A stretch of 64,000 nt of DNA from NCBI GenBank assembly GCA_965214565.1, contig OZ243951.1, positions 1,054,001 through 1,118,000 on the forward strand, read 5' to 3'. This DNA is from VXYK01 sp965214565. Its GTDB lineage: Bacteria > Actinomycetota > Acidimicrobiia > Acidimicrobiales > Aldehydirespiratoraceae. The notes beneath the pieces were generated by a model. It made no database searches. It saw nothing but the letters and a program-made list of their open reading frames with translations, and had not been told where the DNA came from. Position 1 is the stretch's first letter, and each line of letters starts with the position of its first letter. Positions 1 through 8,475 of the stretch are shown in pieces. The position numbers and the translations under genes are program-made.

Positions 1-159
1 ACGATCGTCCAACCGGTGCAGACCCTTCCTTTAGCGGAAGCCCAGACAGCCCACGACAGGCTCCGCGCCGGAGACGTCCGCGGCCGGTTGGTCCTGGTCG
101 TATCCGAACCCGACAACCAACCCCCACAGCACCCAATCAGTGAAAGGGACTTCACATGA
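1..159 (+). CDS. MDR-family zinc/quinone dehydrogenase, C-terminal fragment (5' end outside window)
   Basis: Frame 1 is open from base 1 and ends at TGA 157-159, giving the last 52 residues of a protein whose start lies outside the window. The stretch LPLAEAQTAHDRLRAGDVRGRL is the usual C-terminus of medium-chain dehydrogenases (quinone oxidoreductase or zinc alcohol dehydrogenase type), where the A-Q-x-A-H-x-x-L helix precedes the last strand and is followed by L-V-L-V. The final 16 residues are a polar extension. The stop overlaps the ATG of the next gene (ATGA at 156-159), so the two are probably translationally coupled in one operon. Family assignment rests on about 30 residues only; substrate cannot be told. 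Confidence 0.6.
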   Translation, partial: TIVQPVQTLPLAEAQTAHDRLRAGDVRGRLVLVVSEPDNQPPQHPISERDFT

Positions 160-1490
160 TCAGCGCACTCAGACAGAAGGTTGCCGAGCATGACATCCAC
201 ACAGTCGAGGTCGGCGCTCCCGACACCCAGGGCCGGCTACGCGGCAAACGTGTACCCGTCGACCGCTTCTTCGCAAGCGTCGCAGAGAGCGGAGTGAGCA
301 TTGCCGACGCCATGTTCGTCTTCGACATGCAGGATGATCTGCCCGACAACGAGTTCATCAACATGGACACCGGCTTTCTCGACTGTCGCTTGTTACCGGA
401 TCTGTCGTCGATGCGTATCCTGACGCATCGCCCCGGGTACGCGCTGGTCTTCGCGGATGCGTACGACCCCGATCACAATCCTCACCCGATGGCGCCCCGG
501 TCGGTTCTGGCAAATCAGATCGAACGCTGCCAACAGCAGGGGCTCGACCCCCTCGTGGCCACCGAGATGGAGTTCTATCTCTGCACACCCGACTGGGAGC
601 CCGTACAGAGCCACATCCAGTACAGCTCGTTGACCGACGCGCTCGAATTGGAGGACACGCTGCGCGACATGCGTGACGCCATCGCCGGGGCGGGCATCGA
701 AGTGGAGTCCTCCAACGCCGAATACGGACCCGGCCAGATCGAACTCAACACCGGACCCGTCGATGCCATGACGGCGGCTGACAACACGGTTCTGTACAAG
801 AGCATCATCAAGCAGGTGGCCGTGCAGCACGGTCTGCGCGCCACCTTCATGCCGAAGCCTTGGACCGAACATTCGGGTTCGGGAATGCATGTGCACACGA
901 GCCTCACCGTCGATGGCGCCAACGCTTTCGCCGACTCCGACGAGCAACCGAACGAACTGATGGCGAAGTGGCTCGCCGGCATTCTGGAACACACTCTTTC
1001 CATGACGCTGCTAGGCGCTCCGACGTCAAATGGGGGAAAGCGGATCCGGCCCTACACCTTTGCTCCGACTCACGTTCACTGGGGGCTCGACAACCGCACT
1101 GTCCTGGCCCGATGCATCACCGAAGCAGGCTCTTCGGCCAATCGCGTGGAGTTCCGCCCAGCTGGTGCAGATGCCAACCCCTACCTGATCATCGCCGGTG
1201 TGCTGGCTGCCGGTGCCGACGGCGTAGAGCGGGGGCTCGTTCCACCATCCATGAGCCACGGCGACATGTACGGCAACCCCGGTGACTGCCCGCCACTGCC
1301 CACCGACCTCTCGGGGGCGATTGCGGCCTACCAATCAAGCCCGATCGCGCAGCAACTGGGAGACATGTTCTCACGCAGTTATGTGAGCATCGCCGCTGCC
1401 GAGGTCGACCTCGCGGCCGCCAACGCAGAGTCCGACGACCCGGATCACGTGAGCCAATGGGACCGAGACCGCTTCATCGAGCATTGCTAG
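156..1490 (+). CDS. Glutamine synthetase-like ligase (GlnA paralogue, probable gamma-glutamyl-amine/amino-acid ligase)
   Basis: A 444-residue protein of the glutamine synthetase fold, which joins an amine to the gamma-carboxyl of glutamate with ATP. Visible motifs are the metal-binding ATEMEFYL near residue 138, GSGMHVH near 240-246 (ATP/glutamate site) and NRVEFRPAGADANPYL near 329-344. The grasp N-terminus (about 1-105) is present but divergent. True GlnA normally has an N-terminal nucleotide loop and adenylylation Tyr that I do not recognise here, and the gene sits in a P450/acyl-CoA dehydrogenase operon, so a catabolic gamma-glutamylation role (as in PuuA- or GlnA3-type enzymes) is likelier than ammonium assimilation. 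Start ATG 156 has GAAAGGGA upstream. Confidence 0.85.
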   Translation: MISALRQKVAEHDIHTVEVGAPDTQGRLRGKRVPVDRFFASVAESGVSIADAMFVFDMQDDLPDNEFINMDTGFLDCRLLPDLSSMRILTHRPGYALVFADAYDPDHNPHPMAPRSVLANQIERCQQQGLDPLVATEMEFYLCTPDWEPVQSHIQYSSLTDALELEDTLRDMRDAIAGAGIEVESSNAEYGPGQIELNTGPVDAMTAADNTVLYKSIIKQVAVQHGLRATFMPKPWTEHSGSGMHVHTSLTVDGANAFADSDEQPNELMAKWLAGILEHTLSMTLLGAPTSNGGKRIRPYTFAPTHVHWGLDNRTVLARCITEAGSSANRVEFRPAGADANPYLIIAGVLAAGADGVERGLVPPSMSHGDMYGNPGDCPPLPTDLSGAIAAYQSSPIAQQLGDMFSRSYVSIAAAEVDLAAANAESDDPDHVSQWDRDRFIEHC

Positions 1491-1509
1491 CCGAGACGAC
1501 CAGCCAGCC

Positions 1510-2757
1510 ATGACCACTGAACCCGCCGGAGGGCCTGACGTCACCACCCCGTCGCTGTACCTGCGCGGCGCGCCCCACGAGCGGTTCACGGAGATGCGGG
1601 CCCACCCCGGACTCACCTGGCATCCCTACGAGTCTTCCGGGTTCTGGGCGGTGACCCGCCACGCCGACGTGAAGGAAGCATCGAAGCGGGCCAAGGAGTT
1701 CTCATCGGGGTTGGGGCACACCAATCTCTGGGATCTGGAACCCGACGCCCTGGAGGCGCGTCGATCAATCATCGACACCGACCCCCCCGACCACACCAGA
1801 CTGCGCCGCCTGGTTAGCAAGGCCTTCACTCCACGCAACATCCGACGCTGGGAGGGGCTCACCCGCGAGATCACCGAGGAACTGCTCGACGAGTACCTGG
1901 CGTCGGGCGGTGGCGACTGGGTGGAGATGGTCGCCGCCCCCCTGCCGATCCGGGTGATCCTGGCAATCCTGGGGGTGCCCGTCGAAGACGCCGACTTTCT
2001 GGTCGAACTCTCGAACTACCTGGTAGAAGGCACGGGCGACCAGCCTTCCCTGCCACCCGACGCATACGGCAACACCACCGAGGTACGGCTCCTGCCGTTT
2101 GCGAGCCCGGCAAGCCACGCACTGTACGAATACGGCGAGAACCTCGGCGCGAAACGACGCGAGGACCCGCGCGACGACATGGTCACGATGCTCGTGCAGG
2201 CCTCAGAGGACGGTGACCGCCTGTCTCACGACGAGTACCGCAACTTCTTCCACGTTCTGGTGTTCGCCGGGAACGAGACCACCCGCACGGCCATCACCCA
2301 CGGCGCCATGGCACTCGCCGACCATCCCGACCAGTGGGAACGGATCCTTGCCGACGAGTCTCTGCTCACTCCCGCCACCGAGGAGGTGCTCCGCTGGGCC
2401 ACGCCCGTGCTGCACATGCGCCGGACCGCCGCGGTCGACACCGAACTGTCGGGCACTTCGATATCGGCGGGCGACAAGGTCGTGATGTGGTATGTGTCTG
2501 CCAACCGTGACGAGTCGGTCTTTGAGGACCCCTTCGTCTTCGACGTCGGCCGGATCGACAATCCGCATTTCGCTTTCGGCGGCGGGGGTCCGCACTTCTG
2601 CCTCGGCGCGTTCCTGGCCCGTATGGAGATAACTGTGCTGCTCACCGAGATGCGCAAGCGTTCGATGGTGCTCGAGCGCCGTGGTGAGGCGGTGCATGCT
2701 CCTTCGAACTTCGTGCACGGGGTGCTGTCGGTGGAACTGGGAGCGGCCCGTGACTGA
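1510..2757 (+). CDS. Cytochrome P450 (CYP124/125/142-like)
   Basis: 415-residue soluble bacterial P450 monooxygenase. The I-helix oxygen-activation motif AGNETTR lies near residues 254-260, the ExxR pair (EEVLR) near 290-294, and the haem-thiolate loop FGGGGPHFCLG at 356-366 with Cys364. The block WATPVLHMRRTAAVDTELSG is typical of actinobacterial P450s acting on steroid side chains or branched lipids, but the substrate here is an inference. The stop overlaps the GTG of the ferredoxin gene by 8 bp, pointing to co-production with its electron donor. It is clearly paralogous to the P450 at 3120, sharing the insert around DAYGNTTEVRLLPFASPA. Confidence 0.95.
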   Translation: MTTEPAGGPDVTTPSLYLRGAPHERFTEMRAHPGLTWHPYESSGFWAVTRHADVKEASKRAKEFSSGLGHTNLWDLEPDALEARRSIIDTDPPDHTRLRRLVSKAFTPRNIRRWEGLTREITEELLDEYLASGGGDWVEMVAAPLPIRVILAILGVPVEDADFLVELSNYLVEGTGDQPSLPPDAYGNTTEVRLLPFASPASHALYEYGENLGAKRREDPRDDMVTMLVQASEDGDRLSHDEYRNFFHVLVFAGNETTRTAITHGAMALADHPDQWERILADESLLTPATEEVLRWATPVLHMRRTAAVDTELSGTSISAGDKVVMWYVSANRDESVFEDPFVFDVGRIDNPHFAFGGGGPHFCLGAFLARMEITVLLTEMRKRSMVLERRGEAVHAPSNFVHGVLSVELGAARD

Positions 2758-3010
2758 AGCTGATCCGCGCGACTCCCACGACGACCTCGTTACCGTCGAC
2801 CTGGACACTGACGTCTGCGTGGGCGTGGGCCAGTGCGAACTGCTTGAGAGCGACGTCTTTCTCCTCGACGACGACGAAGGCATCTCCACACTGATCGGAG
2901 ACGGGCGGTTGCCGCGACGACGAGCCGAGACCGTCGTCGACAAATGCCCGAGCAGTGCCATCTCCATCCGCGATGACACTCCATCCACGAGGACACTCCA
3001 TCCACGATGA
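2750..3010 (+). CDS. P450-associated 3Fe-4S ferredoxin
   Basis: 86-residue acidic ferredoxin. It has CVGVGQC near residue 22, then a single KCPSS motif, i.e. only three cluster Cys plus Gly where a fourth Cys would sit, the pattern of 3Fe-4S ferredoxins that feed P450s. Start GTG 2750 is chosen because it overlaps the P450 stop by 8 bp and sets the right length; an upstream ATG at 2681 would add a non-homologous Cys-rich leader copied from P450 sequence. The C-terminus ends in a short Ser/Thr/Arg tail with a small DNA repeat (cactccatcca twice). No ferredoxin reductase is in the window. Confidence 0.9.
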   Translation: MTEADPRDSHDDLVTVDLDTDVCVGVGQCELLESDVFLLDDDEGISTLIGDGRLPRRRAETVVDKCPSSAISIRDDTPSTRTLHPR

Positions 3011-3032
3011 CACCGAAGGACGACCAGCGACC

Positions 3033-3116
3033 ATGACCAATTCGAACGGCCTGGACATCAAGCTGACCTGGGTCGAGTTGAGCGGCAGGACCCGCCACCC
3101 GTTCGTGATCGGCTGA
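3033..3116 (+). CDS. Possible 27-residue small ORF between ferredoxin and P450
   Basis: ATG 3033 to TGA 3114-3116 encodes MTNSNGLDIKLTWVELSGRT plus HPFVIG. It fills the gap between two co-transcribed genes; its stop is 3 bp before the GTG of the next P450. A purine-rich stretch (gaaggacgacc) precedes it. It could be a leader or coupling peptide, or the worn start of a lost gene. I do not recognise any family. Confidence 0.25.
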   Translation: MTNSNGLDIKLTWVELSGRTRHPFVIG

Positions 3117-3119
3117 ACA

Positions 3120-4394
3120 GTGGCGACCGTGGCCCGAACCCCTGTCGACCTCGCCGATGTCGACTTGTATTCGCAGGGGATCCCCCACGACGTGTTCGCC
3201 GCGGTTCGAGCCACGCCCGGTCTCTGCTGGAACACGATCACCGACACCACCGGTTCAGACGCAGACAGTGCCCTCGAAGACGGATTCTGGGCCGTCACCC
3301 GGCATGCCGATGTGGTGGAGGTGTCGCGTGACACCGCCACCTACTCCTCCGCAGTCGGCCACATCCAGATCTACGACATCGACGACGACGCGCTCGAGTC
3401 TCGAGCCTCGATGATCGACATGGACCCCCCGGTGCATACCCGACTGCGACGGTTGGTGAGTTCAGCCTTCACACCGCGTCACGTGCTCGACTACCAGCAG
3501 ATGATCCGAGAGAGGGTCTGTCGTTGTCTTGACGACATCACCGCCGACGGAGGAGGCGACTGGGTTTCCACCGTCGCCAAGCCGATCCCGATCTCGGTCA
3601 TCTGTGACCTGATGGGAGTGCCCGAAACCGATCACGACTACATGATCGAACTCTCGGACTACCTCGTCGCGGGAACCTCCAACGAGCCGCTCGAACCCGA
3701 CGCTTACGGCAACACCACCGAACTCCGCCTGCTGCCGTTCAACAGCCCCGCCGCCCACGGCATCAATGAATACGCCCGTGAGCTGGGCGAACAGCGACGC
3801 AAGCGACCTGCTGATGATCTGATCACAAAGCTGATCAACGCTGAAGTCGACGGCGAGCGGCTCAGCGACAACGAGTTCACCAACTTCTTCCGGCTGATGA
3901 TCTTTGCCGGCAACGAGACCACCCGCTCCGCCATTGCACACCTGGCCCTTCAGTTCGACCGCTTCAGTGACGAGTTCATCCGCCTTCAACAGGACCGCTC
4001 GCTGATCGAGTCGGGAGCAGAGGAAGTGATCCGGCATTCGTCGCCGATCCTTTATTTCCGCCGGACCGTCACCCGCGACGTCGAACTGTCCGGCACTCCG
4101 CTGAAGGAAGGAGACAAGGTCGTCATGTGGTACGCGGCCGCGAACTTCGATGAGACGGTCTTCGTCGATCCGCACCGCTTCGATCTCGGACGCGCGGTTC
4201 CGCCCGCGAACGTCGCATTCGGCGGTGGTGGCGCGCACTTCTGTCTGGGAGCGCCGCTGGCCCGCCTGGAGGTGGCCATCCTGCTCGACGAGATCGCCGA
4301 GCGGGACCTGCGAATCGAGGTCGTCGGCGAGCCCGAGTTCGTCCGCTCGAACTTCGTGAACGGGATCGAGCATGTCGAGGTTCGAATCCGATGA
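3120..4394 (+). CDS. Cytochrome P450, paralogue of the 1510 gene
   Basis: 424-residue P450 with AGNETTR in the I helix (near residue 262), an EEVIRHSSP ExxR region and the haem loop FGGGGAHFCLG with Cys375. It aligns along its whole length with the first P450, including DAYGNTTELRLLPFNSPAAHG, but has a longer N-terminal region (acidic insert near 45-52). The likely start is GTG 3120. Its TGA overlaps the ATG of the TPR gene (ATGA 4391-4394). A tandem pair of paralogous P450s sharing one ferredoxin suggests two oxidations on one scaffold, or two related substrates; which is not visible. Confidence 0.95.
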   Translation: MATVARTPVDLADVDLYSQGIPHDVFAAVRATPGLCWNTITDTTGSDADSALEDGFWAVTRHADVVEVSRDTATYSSAVGHIQIYDIDDDALESRASMIDMDPPVHTRLRRLVSSAFTPRHVLDYQQMIRERVCRCLDDITADGGGDWVSTVAKPIPISVICDLMGVPETDHDYMIELSDYLVAGTSNEPLEPDAYGNTTELRLLPFNSPAAHGINEYARELGEQRRKRPADDLITKLINAEVDGERLSDNEFTNFFRLMIFAGNETTRSAIAHLALQFDRFSDEFIRLQQDRSLIESGAEEVIRHSSPILYFRRTVTRDVELSGTPLKEGDKVVMWYAAANFDETVFVDPHRFDLGRAVPPANVAFGGGGAHFCLGAPLARLEVAILLDEIAERDLRIEVVGEPEFVRSNFVNGIEHVEVRIR

Positions 4395-5623
4395 ACGTTG
4401 ACGCCTGGGGCGAACCGGTCAGCGGGTCCGCAACCAGTGTTGCCTGCTGGGACCGGGCCTGGGCCACGATGCTGCACTTTCGGGGCGACCCGATGACCGA
4501 ACTCGAAGAGGCGAACCTGCACGATCCTGAGTTCGTGCTGGGTTCGGTCTACAACGCTGCCTACTACGTTCTCGCCGGCACGCCCCCCGACGCTCCCCAA
4601 TTGACAACAGAAGTCGAACGGATCGATCAGCGGACCGATGCCGCCGGTGAGCGGGACCAGTCCCACGTCAGAGCCTTGAGACACCTCCTGGCAGGCGACT
4701 ACACCAGAGCCGCGGAGGCGTGGGACGAGATCGCCGCGCGAGCCAACGATTTCGCGGCGGTTCGGATCGCGCACGACATCTATCTTCACGTTGGGGACGC
4801 GGACCGACGCCTGCGGTCCTCGCTGGCGGCCGCTGATCGCTGGCAGAGCAACGACCACGGTTACAGCTTCGTCCAGGGACAGCTCGCGTTCGCACTCGAG
4901 GAGGCCGGCCAAGTCGAACAGGCAGAAAGAGTCGGCAGAGCCGCGCTCGCTCTCGACCCGCAGGACCTGTGGGCCCGCCATGCCCTAGCCCATGTCTACG
5001 AGACCACCAACGACCAGCAGGGCGCTCTGGATCTCCTCGATGGGCCCGATGCTGTGTGGCACGAGCAGGACGCGCTGTCGACCCATGTCTGGTGGCATCT
5101 GGCGCTCAGGCTTATTTCGGCAGGCGAGTATCAGCGGGTCCTGTCGATCCACGAACAGGAACTGGCCGTTGCCACCACGGCGTTCCGTTTGTGCGACCTG
5201 ACCTCGCTGCTGTGGCGGCTCGAACTCGCCGGAGTCGACGTGGCCGACCGCTGGTCGGCACTGGCTGACCGCTGGGCCGATATTGCCGAACGTCACACCT
5301 GCGGGTTCATCGACCTGCACGCCTCGCTGGTGTTTCTTCGTGAGTCGTCCCATCGGGGCGCGACACCTTTCTTTGCGGGTCTCGAAGCCTCCCATCGCTA
5401 CCCCGTGTCGGAGAACGCCCGCACCTTCAGCGAGGTCGTTCGCCCACTGGTCGCTGCGGTGAGGTCCCATGCTGAAGGCGATCACGACGCAGCGGTAGCC
5501 GAACTCGACGATCTGGCATCCGAGACGCACCGCATAGGCGGCAGCAACGCCCAACGCGACCTGATCACCCTCACCCGAAACGCATCCGCCGAACGGGTCA
5601 CCTTGAAGGCAGCAACAACATGA
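4391..5623 (+). CDS. TPR repeat protein, TTC38-like
   Basis: 410 residues, almost wholly alpha-helical by composition, with TPR-like helical pairs (for example AYYVLAG, RALRHLLAGDYTRAAEAWDE, AERVGRAALALDPQDLWARH). The order of blocks, including AHDIYLHVGD, HGYSFVQGQLAFALEE and ALSTHVWWHLALRL, matches the tetratricopeptide repeat protein 38 family found from bacteria to animals, whose biochemical role is unknown. It overlaps the P450 before it and the acyl-CoA dehydrogenase after it by 4 bp each, so it belongs to the same transcript. No signal peptide; cytoplasmic scaffold or regulator is a guess. Confidence 0.8.
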   Translation: MNVDAWGEPVSGSATSVACWDRAWATMLHFRGDPMTELEEANLHDPEFVLGSVYNAAYYVLAGTPPDAPQLTTEVERIDQRTDAAGERDQSHVRALRHLLAGDYTRAAEAWDEIAARANDFAAVRIAHDIYLHVGDADRRLRSSLAAADRWQSNDHGYSFVQGQLAFALEEAGQVEQAERVGRAALALDPQDLWARHALAHVYETTNDQQGALDLLDGPDAVWHEQDALSTHVWWHLALRLISAGEYQRVLSIHEQELAVATTAFRLCDLTSLLWRLELAGVDVADRWSALADRWADIAERHTCGFIDLHASLVFLRESSHRGATPFFAGLEASHRYPVSENARTFSEVVRPLVAAVRSHAEGDHDAAVAELDDLASETHRIGGSNAQRDLITLTRNASAERVTLKAATT

Positions 5624-6834
5624 ACCAGATGCTCACCGAAGAACAGTCCGCATTGCAGAACCGTGCTCGGGAACTGGCGAACGAAGTCATCGCTCCACGC
5701 GCCGCTGAGGTCGACCAGACAGAGGAGTATCCGTGGGGCAACGTGGCAGCGCTCACTGACGCCGGTCTCGTGGGCATGACAATTCCAGCGCAGTTCGGCG
5801 GCCCGGGGAGATCACTGTTCGATGCCGTGCTGGTCGTGGAGGAGATGGCAAAAGTTTGCGGGGTCACAGGCCGAATCGCTGTCGAGTGCAACATGGGGGC
5901 GATCTCTGCTGTGATGGCCTACGGCACCAACGACCAGCGCAAACTGGCTGCCGAGTTGGTGCTGGCCGGCGACAAGCCGGCGATCTGCATCACCGAACCA
6001 GACGCCGGCAGCGCGGCCTCGGAGATGACAACTCGTGCCGACCGGCGCGGCGACCGCTACATCGTCAACGGCAAGAAGCACTGGATCACCGGAGCAGGAG
6101 TGTCGAAACTGCACCTGATCTTCGCTCGGGTCTTCGATGAGGACGGCACCGAGCAGGGCATCGGCGGGTTTCTGGCCATCCGCGACGAGACTCCCGGCCT
6201 GTTGATCGGCAAGCGCGAACCGACCATGGGGCTACGGGGGATTCCTGAACGTGAGGTGATCTTCGAGGACATGGAGATCCGCGACGACATGGTGCTGTTG
6301 CCGCCTTCGGGGTTCCGGCGCGGTTTCGCTGACCTGATGAACGCCTACAACAGCCAGCGCGTCGGGGCGGGAACGGTGGCTCTGGGGTTGGCCGCCGGAG
6401 CCTGCGAACTCGGTGTCGCCTTTGTGAAACAACGCCGACAGTTCGGACGGCCAATCGCTGAGTTCCAGGGCCTGCAGTGGATGATCGCAGACATGTCGAC
6501 ACGACTCGAAGCGGCTCGGAGCCTCACCTACCGGGCTGCCGCGTCGCGTGGTCCCAACAACAGCAGCTTTCCCGATCCGACGCTCGCCGCCCAGGCGAAA
6601 CTCTTCACCGCCGAGACTTCCATCGCTGTGGTCAGCGATGCCCTGCAGTTGTTCGGCGCGGCCGGATACTCACGGAACAATCCTCTGGAACGCATGTACC
6701 GCGATGTGCGCATGTTCACCATCGGCGGCGGAACAGCCCAGATCCTGCGCACCGTCGTGGCCTCCCGAGTATTGGAGATGAGGCTCCCCCAGACCCGCGA
6801 CGGTTTCACCCGACCCGCCCAAGACTCCCAATAA
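5620..6834 (+). CDS. Acyl-CoA dehydrogenase
   Basis: 404-residue FAD flavoprotein that makes an alpha,beta-double bond in an acyl-CoA. The FAD/substrate motif ICITEPDAGSAASE (near residue 125) and C-terminal RMYRDVRMFTIGGGTAQILR are typical. The position of the usual MCAD catalytic Glu (xEGT) is Gly here (GGGT), as in many bacterial long/branched-chain members where the base is a Glu earlier in the C-terminal domain; AACEL-like GACEL near residue 265 may supply it (inference). Last gene of the operon that starts upstream of the window. With P450s and an aldehyde dehydrogenase nearby it suggests oxidation of an alkyl or sterol-like chain to CoA thioesters. Confidence 0.9.
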   Translation: MNQMLTEEQSALQNRARELANEVIAPRAAEVDQTEEYPWGNVAALTDAGLVGMTIPAQFGGPGRSLFDAVLVVEEMAKVCGVTGRIAVECNMGAISAVMAYGTNDQRKLAAELVLAGDKPAICITEPDAGSAASEMTTRADRRGDRYIVNGKKHWITGAGVSKLHLIFARVFDEDGTEQGIGGFLAIRDETPGLLIGKREPTMGLRGIPEREVIFEDMEIRDDMVLLPPSGFRRGFADLMNAYNSQRVGAGTVALGLAAGACELGVAFVKQRRQFGRPIAEFQGLQWMIADMSTRLEAARSLTYRAAASRGPNNSSFPDPTLAAQAKLFTAETSIAVVSDALQLFGAAGYSRNNPLERMYRDVRMFTIGGGTAQILRTVVASRVLEMRLPQTRDGFTRPAQDSQ

Positions 6835-6884
6835 CCGACCCCCGAACCCCCCAGCGCCACCGCAGCTCCGGCTACGCCCGAATA

Positions 6885-7421
6885 TTACGACGCGTTGCTG
6901 ATTATCTTGCGGAGCAGGTGGGCCATTTGCCGCTTCTGCTCCATGGAGAGTCCCTCAGACATTGCCGTCTCGAAGGCATTGAAGCGCGGAAAGAGATCTT
7001 CGATCAGTACCAGACCGTCGGGGGTGAGCGCAACGGCCACCCTGCGGCGGTCGGACTCCACCCTCTCACGTTCAACCAGCTGTTGCCGTTCAAGCGTCGA
7101 CAGCATTCCAGTGAGGGTCCCTTTGGCCAGCCCGCACTCAGACGCCAGCCGTGCGGTGTCCATCTGACCCCAGACCCACAGAACCCACAGGATCGTGAAA
7201 CCGCCCCACGACAGACTGTGCTGTGCCAAGACCTCCCGTTCCGCCCGACGCCGTACCGCGGTCGCGGCCCGATAGATGTTGGATATGGCGTGCAACGAAT
7301 CGAAATCGAGTTCCCGGTCACCGAGCTTCTGCCTGATGTCGCGCTCCGCGGCCAAGAAGTCCTCTCGGTCTTTCGACTCCACGATGTCAGTCAAGTTCCC
7401 GGCCCTCCGGGCACCAACCAT
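6885..7421 (-). CDS. MarR-family transcriptional regulator
   Basis: 178-residue winged-helix regulator. The HTH lies around LASECGLAKGTLTGMLSTLER, followed by the wing VERERVESDRRRVAVALTPDG, the standard MarR signature. Start ATG 7421 is preferred; a TTG 15 bp upstream is also in frame. It is transcribed away from the FAH/aldehyde dehydrogenase pair, and a 26-bp palindrome sits in the 69-bp gap, so it most likely represses both itself and that operon until a phenolic or acyl ligand binds. In hpa-type homoprotocatechuate operons a MarR protein (HpaR) controls an FAH isomerase and an aldehyde dehydrogenase, which fits this layout by analogy. Confidence 0.92.
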   Translation of the reverse strand: MVGARRAGNLTDIVESKDREDFLAAERDIRQKLGDRELDFDSLHAISNIYRAATAVRRRAEREVLAQHSLSWGGFTILWVLWVWGQMDTARLASECGLAKGTLTGMLSTLERQQLVERERVESDRRRVAVALTPDGLVLIEDLFPRFNAFETAMSEGLSMEQKRQMAHLLRKIISNAS

Positions 7422-7441
7422 AGGAGAAGATCCCAAATACC

Positions 7442-7467
7442 CAGATCGTTTGGTACCAAAAGATCTG
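7442..7467. promoter_or_regulatory. 26-bp palindrome, probable MarR operator
   Basis: Arms CAGATC-G-TTTGGT and ACCAAA-A-GATCTG form a palindrome with one mismatched position per arm, centred on GGTACC between 7454 and 7455. It lies between the divergent starts at 7421 and 7491. Length and dyad symmetry suit a MarR dimer site. A second wider inverted pair, CCAACCAT (7414-7421, covering the regulator start codon) and ATGGTTGG (7468-7475), brackets it. Confidence 0.65.
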
Positions 7468-7490
7468 ATGGTTGGCTATCGTCGCAAGTC

Positions 7491-8471
7491 ATGACCGAGT
7501 ACCGCCGTGTTCTTGTCGATGGCTACCCGACCCTCACCCGACGACAGGGTGACGAGTTGATCGCGGGCGACGGTCGCCGGGTCGCGGTCGCCGACGCCGT
7601 GCACCTTGCACCCGTCGAACCAACCAAGATCATCTGCATCCATCTCAACTACCGCAGCCGCGTCGACGAGTTCATGACCAAGCTTCCAGCGGCACCCACC
7701 TACTTCCACAAGCCGATCACGGCTCTGTGCGGTCACGGCGCCGACGTGGTTCGGCCTGAGGGCTGCCAGTGGCTCAACTACGAAGGCGAGATAGCCATCG
7801 TGATCGGCCGCACCTGTCGTAACGTCTCACCCGCACAGGCTGGTGACTACATCGCCGGCTACTCGGTCGCCAACGACTACGGGTTGCATGACTTCCGCGA
7901 CACCGACGCCGGTTCCATGCTGCGTGTGAAGGGGAGCGACACTCTCTGCCCGGTCGGCCCGGGTCTGGTCACCGACTGGGACTTCCGAGGCAAACAGATC
8001 CAGACCCTCGTCAACGGTGAGGTACGCCAAGACGCCACCACCGACGAGATGGAATGGGACATGCACTACATCGTCGCCGACATCGCCCGCACGATCACGC
8101 TGGTGCCCGGTGACATCCTGTTGTCAGGCACCCCTGCAAATTCGCGTACGGTCTACCCCGGCGATGTGGTTTCGGTGGCAGTTGAGGGTCTGGGTGAGTT
8201 GACCAACACGATCGTGTCCGGTCCAACACCGATTCGTGATGACGTGGGAGCCCAACCCAGCGACTCTGAGGAGGTCCGCTCCACCGCATTGGGAGGCGAC
8301 TGGGAGCATCGAGGAATCCGCGCGCCGCTCGGCCCGGGAGCGAGACATTACGAAAGCGCTGTGATTCCGCCGGGCACAGCCGGAGCCGCGACAACCGAAA
8401 CCACAACCGCCGAAACCGGAGGTGGAAAAGGCGAAACCGCCGCGACCGGGGCCGCAGCGACCGAAGCATAG
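7491..8471 (+). CDS. Fumarylacetoacetate hydrolase-family protein (HpaG/FAH-like) with Thr/Ala/Gly-rich C-terminal tail
   Basis: 326 residues. The first ~245 are an FAH fold: NYEGEIAIVIGR carries metal-binding Glu residues, with GYSVANDYGLHDFR, KGSDTLCPVGP and PGDILLSGTPAN downstream, as in 2-hydroxyhepta-2,4-diene-1,7-dioate isomerases, acylpyruvases and oxaloacetate decarboxylases. ATG 7491 is used because upstream in-frame sequence runs through the opposite-strand regulator. From about residue 250 the protein continues for ~75 residues without family similarity, ending in a low-complexity run of Thr, Ala, Glu and Gly. That tail may be a recent read-through into simple-sequence DNA. The next gene begins 4 bp after the stop. 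Confidence 0.85.
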   Translation: MTEYRRVLVDGYPTLTRRQGDELIAGDGRRVAVADAVHLAPVEPTKIICIHLNYRSRVDEFMTKLPAAPTYFHKPITALCGHGADVVRPEGCQWLNYEGEIAIVIGRTCRNVSPAQAGDYIAGYSVANDYGLHDFRDTDAGSMLRVKGSDTLCPVGPGLVTDWDFRGKQIQTLVNGEVRQDATTDEMEWDMHYIVADIARTITLVPGDILLSGTPANSRTVYPGDVVSVAVEGLGELTNTIVSGPTPIRDDVGAQPSDSEEVRSTALGGDWEHRGIRAPLGPGARHYESAVIPPGTAGAATTETTTAETGGGKGETAATGAAATEA

Positions 8472-8475
8472 AGAG

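Noticed and set aside
6477..7490. Upstream extension of the FAH-family gene
   Set aside because: It would run through the acyl-CoA dehydrogenase end and antisense through the MarR gene; the FAH fold begins at ATG 7491.
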